Shown here: positions 21,052 to 27,763 of the stretch, one piece after another
Numbering within the stretch: the stretch's first letter is position 1
How the letters are laid out: each line of letters opens with the position of its first letter
Source: Desulfotomaculum sp.
GTDB lineage: Bacteria; Bacillota; Desulfotomaculia; Desulfotomaculales; Nap2-2B
Length of the DNA: 27,763 nucleotides
Direction: 5' to 3'
NCBI GenBank assembly: GCA_003513005.1
Contig: DOTD01000038.1
Span: forward strand, 1-27,763
Program-made: the position numbers and the translations under genes
The notes under the pieces: model-generated
What the model was told of the DNA's origin: nothing
The model's input: only the letters and a program-made list of their open reading frames with translations
Databases searched by the model: none

Positions 21052-24000
21052 ATGGACAATCAATTCTTCGAAAAACCAATCCTCAACTCACCATATGAGT
21101 ACCCTACGCAGCACTGGGAGCTTGATGCTCAGGGCCAGCCAACGCAGCGGATTATCGAAAGGCGCCGGGCAGCGGAGTTCATTACGCCAATTCCAAAACC
21201 CAGGAAACGTAAGGATGCGCCAACCCAACTTGAAATGGTTTATAACGAAGGCAAAGGACTTTCCACGGAAAAGCAGCAGTATGACACTATTTCTATCGTT
21301 AACACCGTTCGCGGTTATGTGGATCAGTGGCGAAGCAGGCCGGACCCTAACGATTGGCAGGTCACGCCAGAAACCGCCCGTCTGCTTAAGCACTGGCGGC
21401 GCCACAGATTCAACAGCATCCGTCCGTTTTTCTGCCAAATCGAAGCGGTTGAGACGGCTATCTGGCTGATGGAGGTCGCCTCAAAAACCAAGGCGGGCAA
21501 AGACATCCTTGAACACCTTGCCAATGCCAACAATGACGCCAATCCGGGCTTGCTGCGGCTGGCCTTGAAACTGGCCACCGGCGCCGGCAAGACCACCGTT
21601 ATGGCAATGATTATTGCCTGGCAAACCATAAATGCTGTGCGCCGGCCCAACAGCAGGAAGTTCACCCGCGGGTTTCTGGTTATCTCCCCCGGCTTAACTA
21701 TCCGCGACCGGCTCCGCTTACTCCAGCCGAACGATCCGTACAGCTACTACCAGAACCGGGAACTCGTTCCCAATGACATGCTCGGAGATCTTGAACGCGC
21801 CAAGATTGTCATCACCAACTACCACGCCTTCAAGCTCCGTGAACGTATAGAGATATCCAAGGGCGGCCGGTCACTCCTGCAAGGCCGTGGCGAAGCGCTC
21901 AACACGCTGGAAACCGAAGGGCAGATGATCCAGCGGGTGATGCCCGATCTGATGGGCATCAAGAACATCATAGTTCTCAATGATGAGGCGCACCACTGCT
22001 ATAGGGAAAAACCCGGCGGCGCCGGCGAGGGAGAACTGACGGGCGATGACAGGAAAGAAGCCGAGAAAAACAACGAGGCTGCCCGTCTATGGATCTCCGG
22101 CATTGAAACAGTCAATCGCAAGCTCGGCATTACCCGCATCATTGACCTGTCGGCGACCCCATTCTTCCTCCGGGGCTCGGGCTACGCCGAGGGTACGCTC
22201 TTTCCCTGGACGATGAGTGATTTTTCGCTGATGGACGCCATTGAATGCGGCATCGTTAAAGTGCCGCGTGTACCCGTAGCCGACAACATCGCCGGCGGGG
22301 AAATGCCCAGGTTCCGCAACCTCTGGGAGCACATCCGCACGCGGATGCCCAAAAAAGGCCGGGGCAAGGCCAAGACTCTCGACCCGCTCAGCCTGCCCGT
22401 TGAGCTGCTTACTGCCCTGGAAGCACTCTACGGGCATTATCAAAAGACATACGAGCTGTGGATGGAAAGCGGCATCAGCATTCCTCCCTGTTTCATTATT
22501 GTATGCAACAACACATCCACCTCAAAATTGGTTTACGACTATATCTCGGGCTTCCACAGGGAGAACAGCGACGGTTCGATTACACTTGAGAATGGACGCC
22601 TGGCGCTTTTCAGGAATTTCGAGGAAGACGGCGCCCCGCTTCCCCGTCCGCACACGCTGCTGATTGACAGCGAACAGCTTGAATCCGGCGACGCTCTGGA
22701 TAATAACTTCCGGGCAATGGCCGCCGACGCTGTTGAGCGTTTCCGGCGCGAGATAGTCGAACGCACCGGCGACCGCCGTCAGGCTGAAAACCTCACGGAC
22801 CAGGACTTGCTTCGGGAAGTTATGAATACCGTCGGCAAACAAGGCCGCCTCGGCGAGTCGATTCGCTGTGTAGTTTCGGTATCCATGCTTACCGAAGGCT
22901 GGGACGCCAATACCGTTACACATGTCCTGGGCGTGCGCGCCTTCGGAACCCAACTGCTCTGCGAACAGGTCATCGGCCGTGCGCTGCGCCGCCAGTCCTA
23001 TGACCTCAACGAAGACGGCAAGTTCAACGTAGAGTATGCGGACGTGCTGGGAATACCGTTCGATTTCACCGCCAAACCTGTGGTTGCGCCCCCGCAGCCG
23101 CCCCGCGAGACCGTCCAGGTCAAGGCTGTTCGCCCCGACCGCGACCATCTCGAAATCTGCTTCCCGCGCGTCGAAGGCTACCGTGTGGAGCTGCCTGGGG
23201 AACGGCTCACCGCAGATTTTAATGATGATTCCATTCTCGAACTGACTCCCGATCTCGTCGGCCCCTCGATCACCAGAAATGCGGGGATTATCGGCGAGGA
23301 CATCGACCTTGATATAAAACACCTGAAAGATATGAGGCAATCCACGCTGCAGTTTCACGTTGCCAAGCGTTTGCTGTATACCAAGTGGCGGGACCCTGGC
23401 GAAGAACCCAAACTCCACCTTTTCGGGCAGCTTAAGCGGATCACCAGGCAATGGCTCGATAACTGCCTGGTCTGCAAGGGCGGCGCCTACCCCGCCCAAT
23501 TAATGTATCAGGAGTTGGCTGATATGGCCTGCGAGCGCATCACCGCCGGCATCACCCGCTCCCTGGTGGGGAAACGGCCTGTCAAAGCTGTGCTCGATCC
23601 CTATAATCCCACCGGCTCCACTATTTACGTAAACTTCAACACTTCCAAGAGAAACCGCTGGGAGACCGACTCGCGCCGGTGTCACATCAACTGGATCATC
23701 CTCGACAGCGACTGGGAGGCCGAGTTCTGCCGCGTCGCCGAGTCTCATCCCAGGGTCAGGGCATACGTCAAAAACCACAACCTCGGACTGGAAGTGCCGT
23801 ACCGCTACGGTTCGGAAACGCGCACCTACCTGCCGGATTTCATTGTCCTGGTCGACGACGGCCATGAGGACCCGCTGCACCTGATCGTCGAAATAAAGGG
23901 CTACCGGCGCGAGGACGCCAAGGATAAGAAAGCCGCTATGGATACCTATTGGATACCCGGCGTGAACAACCTCGGTCATTATGGCCGCTGGGCGTTTGCC

Positions 24001-24111
24001 GAGTTTACCGAGGTCTATCAGATCGAGACTGATTTTGAGGTCAAGGTCGAGGCCGAGTTCAACAAAATGATCGAATCAGTTACCGCCCGGCCTGCGGTGA
24101 AGGAGAGATAG
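21052..24111 (+). CDS. Type III-like restriction endonuclease subunit (helicase-nuclease, Res)
   Basis: A 1019-residue superfamily 2 helicase-nuclease. Residues 127-139 resemble a Q-motif region; Walker A is ATGAGKT (175-181), DEAH is at 311-314 (VLNDEAHHCY), motif III SATP at 367-370, TEGWDANTV around 614-622, and motif VI QVIGRALRR at 639-647. Near the C-terminus a PD-(D/E)xK nuclease is visible: D929 in YLPDF and E947-x-K949 in VEIKG. It should translocate on, and cut, DNA lacking the methylation set by the neighbouring Mod. The N-terminus (FFEKPILNSPYEYPTQHWEL) is characteristic of one roughly 1000-residue Res family seen next to large Mod proteins (named after BPTD_3080, as I recall). 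AGAGGAAA precedes ATG 21052. All catalytic motifs are intact. Two bases separate its stop from Mod. Confidence 0.92.
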   Translation: MDNQFFEKPILNSPYEYPTQHWELDAQGQPTQRIIERRRAAEFITPIPKPRKRKDAPTQLEMVYNEGKGLSTEKQQYDTISIVNTVRGYVDQWRSRPDPNDWQVTPETARLLKHWRRHRFNSIRPFFCQIEAVETAIWLMEVASKTKAGKDILEHLANANNDANPGLLRLALKLATGAGKTTVMAMIIAWQTINAVRRPNSRKFTRGFLVISPGLTIRDRLRLLQPNDPYSYYQNRELVPNDMLGDLERAKIVITNYHAFKLRERIEISKGGRSLLQGRGEALNTLETEGQMIQRVMPDLMGIKNIIVLNDEAHHCYREKPGGAGEGELTGDDRKEAEKNNEAARLWISGIETVNRKLGITRIIDLSATPFFLRGSGYAEGTLFPWTMSDFSLMDAIECGIVKVPRVPVADNIAGGEMPRFRNLWEHIRTRMPKKGRGKAKTLDPLSLPVELLTALEALYGHYQKTYELWMESGISIPPCFIIVCNNTSTSKLVYDYISGFHRENSDGSITLENGRLALFRNFEEDGAPLPRPHTLLIDSEQLESGDALDNNFRAMAADAVERFRREIVERTGDRRQAENLTDQDLLREVMNTVGKQGRLGESIRCVVSVSMLTEGWDANTVTHVLGVRAFGTQLLCEQVIGRALRRQSYDLNEDGKFNVEYADVLGIPFDFTAKPVVAPPQPPRETVQVKAVRPDRDHLEICFPRVEGYRVELPGERLTADFNDDSILELTPDLVGPSITRNAGIIGEDIDLDIKHLKDMRQSTLQFHVAKRLLYTKWRDPGEEPKLHLFGQLKRITRQWLDNCLVCKGGAYPAQLMYQELADMACERITAGITRSLVGKRPVKAVLDPYNPTGSTIYVNFNTSKRNRWETDSRRCHINWIILDSDWEAEFCRVAESHPRVRAYVKNHNLGLEVPYRYGSETRTYLPDFIVLVDDGHEDPLHLIVEIKGYRREDAKDKKAAMDTYWIPGVNNLGHYGRWAFAEFTEVYQIETDFEVKVEAEFNKMIESVTARPAVKER

Positions 24112-24113
24112 AT

Positions 24114-26918
24114 ATGTCAGGTAACACAACAAAAAAAACTATAGAAACAATTACGCATGATGAAGCCTCGCGCAAAAACATCCCTACTGCCGAGTACCAG
24201 TCTATCATGGCCAAGGACGAACAGAACCCCGTCCGCGTTGCCTACGAACGCCGCAACCGCGACCTCGATCCGCAGCTTATATGGCGAGGCAAAGACGAGC
24301 AGGACTGGTCCGACCTCGTTGTCCATGCGCCGCCGCTATATATTCAGGAAAAAATCCATCCCAAAGCACTGATCGACGATCTCATCCGCCGGACTAAAGT
24401 TCAGGAAAAAGCCGAAGACCAGCAGCTCAACCTCTTTGCCGATTTCAACGGCCTGCCTGACGAAAACGCCAGAACAGAGTTCTACCAGCACGACGCCAAC
24501 TGGACCAACCGGATGATCCTCGGCGACAGCCTGCAGGTGATGGCGTCGCTGGCCGAACGTGAAGGCCTGCGCGGCAAGGTCCAGTGCATCTATATTGATC
24601 CGCCGTATGGAATCAAGTTCAATTCTAATTTCCAGTGGTCAACGACAAGTCGGGATGTAAAGGACGGCAATGTAGATCATATAACGCGGGAACCGGAGCA
24701 GGTTAAGGCGTTCCGGGATACCTGGCGGGATGGGATTCACTCATATTTGACCTATTTGCGGGACCGGCTGACCCTGGCGCGGGATTTGTTGACGGAAAGC
24801 GGTTCGATCTTCGTCCAGATCGGGGATGAGAATGTCCATCGTGTCCGGGCGTTGATGGACGAGGTGTTTGGAGAGAGTAATTTTGTTAGTGAGATTCTTC
24901 TAAAGAAAGGTGGCACAGCAACATCTAATTATTTACCAACGACATCTGATTTCATTCTCTTCTATGCAAAAAAGATAGAAACACTGAAATATAGGCAACT
25001 TTTTTTCTCAAAAGAGATAGGTATAGGTGAATCTACCGGACAACGTTACGATCAACTTGAGTTACAAAACGGGAAACGTCGAGCCTTATCTATTGATGAA
25101 AAGAAAAATCCTAACTTGATTCCTAGTGATGGCAGGCCTTTTAAATATTCAAATCCGTGCTCAATGCATGAAAATCATTATCATCGTGTTAATCCACTTA
25201 TAGTTAATGGGTGTCCATTTACACCACCGAGTGATCGCCAGTGGTCAAGTCATCCTGATTTAATGAAACGAGTCGTACTTTCTAACCGGATTGTTTCAAC
25301 AGGGAAAAACCTCGCTTATGTAATGTATATTGATGATTACCCAGTGGTTCCGGTGAATAACTTTTGGACCGATGCACTGCTACGTTCGGCTAAGCAATAC
25401 ATTGTTGAAACAGCTCCATTGGTTATTGCCCGTTGTATCCTCATGACCACTGACCCCGGTGATCTCGTTCTCGATCCAACATGTGGCTCCGGCACTACCG
25501 CATATGTTGCCGAGCAATGGGGCCGTCGCTGGATTACCATTGATACATCGCGAGTTGCTCTTACCTTAGCCCGCGCCCGGCTCATGGGCGCCCGCTACCC
25601 GTACTACCTGCTGGCCGACAGCCGTGACGGCCAGATCAAGGAGGCCGAAGTCACCCGTACGGTTCCCTCCATAGCCCCGACCCGCGGCGATATCCGCCAG
25701 GGGTTCGTCTATGAACTTGTACCGCATATAACCCTCAAATCCATCGCCAATAACGCAGAAATCGACGTCATCTGGGAGAAATACCAGGAGATTCTTGAAC
25801 CGCTGCGCGAAAAACTCAATAAAGCACTGAGCGAAAATTGGGAGGAATGGGAAATCCCCCGCGACGCTGATAAAAAGTGGCCAAATGAAACGAAAGAGAT
25901 TCACTCCCAATGGTGGAAGCACCGCATAACCCGGCAGAAAGAAATCGACTCTTCCATTGCCGCCAAAGCCGAGTTCGAATATCTCTACGACAAGCCATAC
26001 GAGGATAAGAAGAAAGTTCGCGTAGCCGGGCCTTTTACCGTTGAGAGCTTATCGCCTCACCGCGTTCTGGGTGTGGACGAGAATGACGAGTTGATCGACA
26101 AACTTGCTGAATCAACAGAGGGCTATGGCGAGGAAAGGGGTTTCGTCCGGATGATTCTGGAAAACCTCAAGACCTCAGGTGTACAGCAGGCGCATAAGGA
26201 AGATAAAATCAATTTCGCTTCGATCAAACCCTGGCCGGGAGACCTGATTTGTGCCGAAGGACGTTACACAGAGGGCGACGAAGAATCAGCCGCCGAAAAA
26301 CGTGCTGCTATCTTTATCGGTCCGGAGTTCGGCACCGTATCCCGCCCTGATCTTGTCGCCGCCGCCCGCGAAGCCGGCGATGCCGACTTTGATGTACTCA
26401 TTACCTGCGCCTTCAACTATGACGCCCACTCATCTGAATTTGCCAAACTTGGCCGGATACCCGTGCTTAAAGCCCGGATGAACGCCGACCTGCATATGGC
26501 CGACGACCTGAAGAACACTGGCAAGGGCAATCTGTTCGTCATCTTCGGCGAACCGGACATCGACATTCTTGACGCCGGCAACGGTCAGATACAGGTAAAA
26601 ATTAATGGCGTGGATGTATTCCACCCCAACACCGGCGAAGTCCGCAGCGACGGGGCCGAGGGGATCGCCTGCTGGTTCATTGATACTGACTATAACGAAG
26701 AAAGTTTTTTCGTGCATCACGCCTATTTCCTCGGCGCCAATGACCCCTACAAAGCACTAAAGACCACGCTCAAGGCAGAGATCAACGCCGAAGCGTGGGA
26801 AGCCCTGCATAGCGACACCTCCCGGCCGTTCGACAAGCCTACGAGAGGACGCATCGCCGTCAAAGTTATCAACCATCTTGGCGATGAAGTGATGAAAGTG
26901 TTTCGAGTAAAGGGATGA
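24114..26918 (+). CDS. Type III-like site-specific DNA adenine methyltransferase (Mod)
   Basis: A 934-residue beta-class N6-adenine methyltransferase, with DPPY at 162-165 (YIDPPYGIKFN) preceding the SAM-binding DPTCGSGTT at 454-462. It follows the Res gene by two bases with AAGGAGAG before ATG 24114, so the pair is one operon. Between the motifs, residues about 253-444 form the target-recognition region. The C-terminal 470 residues are charged and probably hold the Res-contacting and coiled parts (EIDVIWEKYQEILEPLREKL near 540-565). Mod alone methylates, and with Res it completes the restriction complex. The target-recognition stretch has a much lower GC content and different codon use than its flanks, pointing to replacement by recombination. 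No frameshift or repeat tract is seen in the gene. Confidence 0.92.
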   Translation: MSGNTTKKTIETITHDEASRKNIPTAEYQSIMAKDEQNPVRVAYERRNRDLDPQLIWRGKDEQDWSDLVVHAPPLYIQEKIHPKALIDDLIRRTKVQEKAEDQQLNLFADFNGLPDENARTEFYQHDANWTNRMILGDSLQVMASLAEREGLRGKVQCIYIDPPYGIKFNSNFQWSTTSRDVKDGNVDHITREPEQVKAFRDTWRDGIHSYLTYLRDRLTLARDLLTESGSIFVQIGDENVHRVRALMDEVFGESNFVSEILLKKGGTATSNYLPTTSDFILFYAKKIETLKYRQLFFSKEIGIGESTGQRYDQLELQNGKRRALSIDEKKNPNLIPSDGRPFKYSNPCSMHENHYHRVNPLIVNGCPFTPPSDRQWSSHPDLMKRVVLSNRIVSTGKNLAYVMYIDDYPVVPVNNFWTDALLRSAKQYIVETAPLVIARCILMTTDPGDLVLDPTCGSGTTAYVAEQWGRRWITIDTSRVALTLARARLMGARYPYYLLADSRDGQIKEAEVTRTVPSIAPTRGDIRQGFVYELVPHITLKSIANNAEIDVIWEKYQEILEPLREKLNKALSENWEEWEIPRDADKKWPNETKEIHSQWWKHRITRQKEIDSSIAAKAEFEYLYDKPYEDKKKVRVAGPFTVESLSPHRVLGVDENDELIDKLAESTEGYGEERGFVRMILENLKTSGVQQAHKEDKINFASIKPWPGDLICAEGRYTEGDEESAAEKRAAIFIGPEFGTVSRPDLVAAAREAGDADFDVLITCAFNYDAHSSEFAKLGRIPVLKARMNADLHMADDLKNTGKGNLFVIFGEPDIDILDAGNGQIQVKINGVDVFHPNTGEVRSDGAEGIACWFIDTDYNEESFFVHHAYFLGANDPYKALKTTLKAEINAEAWEALHSDTSRPFDKPTRGRIAVKVINHLGDEVMKVFRVKG
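24870..25445 (+). other. AT-rich target-recognition segment inside mod (likely swapped domain)
   Basis: GC content drops abruptly: bases 24901-24960 have 21 of 60 G/C, while 26341-26400 in the same gene have 40 of 60. Codons change from GCC/CGC/CTC-rich to AAA/ATT/TTT-rich at about residue 253 and back at about 444. The segment matches the position of the target-recognition domain between motifs IV and I. This is the expected footprint of allele exchange that changes the methylated sequence. Confidence 0.7.
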
Positions 26919-27022
26919 GCATGAAAAAAAAAGACACATAAGGATTTCCTTCTACGTAGATATATAGCCTCTATTTACTATTATTTTAATAAAAATATCT
27001 TGCGCTGTTCAGGCAATAAATA

Positions 27023-27065
27023 AAGAAGCTATGCTTCTCTAAAGAATAGAAAAACATAGCCTCTT
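27023..27065. terminator. Imperfect hairpin after the restriction-modification operon
   Basis: AAGAAGCTATG at 27023-27033 pairs with CATAGCCTCTT at 27055-27065 (10 of 11 positions). ATAGCCTCT also occurs as a direct copy near 26966. No long T-run follows, so termination is only plausible. The 26919-27165 gap otherwise holds an A9 tract after ATGs at 26914 and 26920 that leads to a stop after a few codons, and no supported gene. Confidence 0.4.
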
Positions 27066-27165
27066 ATGCTAATGCCAAATAGCAGTATTATCAGATTGTT
27101 CAATCATAGTGATAGTCAAAAAAAGCCATCATACTGATTAGTCTGGAGCTTTGGAGCCCGCCTTT

Positions 27166-27763
27166 TCAGGAAACCGCCTTCTTCATCGCCCGCACATATT
27201 CCGCTACATGGGGGACGCAGTCCTCGCCGTATTGCTCCACAATCTTTACTATCGCGCTCCCCACAATTACGCCGTCAGACAGCCCGGCCATCTTCGCCGC
27301 CTGTTCGGGCGTGGAAATGCCAAAGCCGACAGCGCAGGGAATATCCCTGACCTCTTTAACCAGTTTAATCATTTCGCCTACATCGGCGCTGATTTCCTTG
27401 CGTACTCCGGTAACACCCATTGAGGATACGCAGTAAACAAATCCCCGGGCCTCCCCGGCAATCATCCGGATGCGGTCGCGGGAGGTCGGCGCGATCAATG
27501 AGATCAAGTCAATGCCGAATTCGGAGCAGTAGGGCAGGAGCTCTTCTTTCTCCTCAAACGGCAGGCCAGGCACAATTACAGCGCCAATGCCGGTCTCCCG
27601 GCAGTTTTTCATAAAACCGCCGGCGCCGTATGTAAAAACCGGATTCACATAGGTCATGAAGGCCCTTGGAACACTGCATACCCTGCGGCTACGCTGTACC
27701 ACATCAAAAATTTTGTAGGGGGTTGCGCCGCCCGCCAGCGCCCCATCATCTGCGCGCTGGGTA
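27166..27763 (-). CDS. trpA: Tryptophan synthase alpha subunit, C-terminal part
   Basis: The minus-strand frame stays open from the right edge to a stop at 27166, giving about 198 codons of a protein that normally has about 265. It is a TIM-barrel enzyme that cleaves indole-3-glycerol phosphate to indole and glyceraldehyde 3-phosphate. Recognisable parts are QRADDGALAGGATPYKIFDV, FMTYVNPVFTYG, VIVPGLPFEE, SLIAPTSRDRI, VSSMGVTGVR (phosphate-side loop) and VGFGISTPEQAAKMAGLSDG followed by VIVGSAIV. The catalytic Glu/Asp of the N-terminal part lies beyond the edge. Internal GTG/ATG codons are not the real start, because the sequence to their right still matches the family. Presumably the last gene of a trp operon continuing outside the window. 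VCSVPRA is slightly unusual for the helix after KIFDVV. Confidence 0.92.
   Translation of the reverse strand, partial: TQRADDGALAGGATPYKIFDVVQRSRRVCSVPRAFMTYVNPVFTYGAGGFMKNCRETGIGAVIVPGLPFEEKEELLPYCSEFGIDLISLIAPTSRDRIRMIAGEARGFVYCVSSMGVTGVRKEISADVGEMIKLVKEVRDIPCAVGFGISTPEQAAKMAGLSDGVIVGSAIVKIVEQYGEDCVPHVAEYVRAMKKAVS

Noticed and set aside
22522..23499. Long minus-strand open frame of 325 codons inside the restriction gene
   Set aside because: It is antisense to conserved helicase motifs of the Res protein, and high-GC codon structure explains the open frame.
27119..27165. T-run on the minus strand after trpA considered as its terminator
   Set aside because: I could not find a convincing GC-rich stem directly before the T-run.

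Overview
The window looks like a chromosomal segment of a strictly anaerobic, Gram-positive (Firmicutes) bacterium. The case rests on strong AGGAGG-type ribosome sites, frequent TTG/GTG starts, a Ni-Fe CO dehydrogenase-like protein with its ferredoxin, a hybrid cluster protein with a Crp/Fnr regulator, and a DUF2089/Yvl-type operon. The Pelotomaculum/Desulfotomaculum group would fit, but that placement is inference. Apart from one restriction-modification locus, the genes are mostly single accessory units.

Layout. (1) 1-115: N-terminus of a DUF4338/DruA-like protein leaving the window. (2) 376-2795 (minus): cooF-like and cooS-like genes. The CooS keeps all cluster ligands but lacks most of the catalytic histidine relay and the catalytic lysine. 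Directly upstream lies the dead C-terminal end of an EamA transporter. (3) 3267-7565: a 3-hydroxyacyl-CoA dehydrogenase, a Crp/Fnr regulator, and a divergent ferredoxin-hcp operon sharing an intergenic palindrome; this looks like a nitrosative-stress module. (4) 7574-10501: a gene fragment, two SAM methyltransferases and a MerR/GyrI-like gene that has lost its DNA-binding half. (5) 10622-14705 (minus): a PLP aminotransferase, a paralogous MocR regulator and a fosmidomycin-resistance-type MFS exporter. (6) 14.9-20.6 kb: a decaying stretch. It holds a DUF2089 - SHOCT/YvlB-like - small protein - YvlD operon, a Tam-like methyltransferase, a MocR/EamA divergent pair and small membrane proteins. (7) 21052-26918: a type III-like restriction-modification pair (Res, Mod). 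(8) 27166-27763: trpA, cut by the right edge.

The most striking observation is in region 6. Several consecutive genes are each broken by a different short direct duplication: 4 bp in the YvlB-like gene, a 37-bp repeat at 71-bp spacing in a small unlisted gene, 21 bp in the methyltransferase and 8 bp in the MocR gene. An 11-bp repeat at 21-bp spacing marks an apparent internal deletion in the EamA gene, a 9-bp duplication sits at a ribosome site, and a 21-bp repeat lies in the promoter zone. Removing each duplication restores a sensible family sequence. This suggests slippage, error-prone end joining, reversible on/off switching, or an assembly problem. Second in interest is the deviant CooS close to hcp. 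Third is the Mod gene, whose target-recognition region is AT-rich between GC-rich flanks, as expected for a swapped specificity domain.
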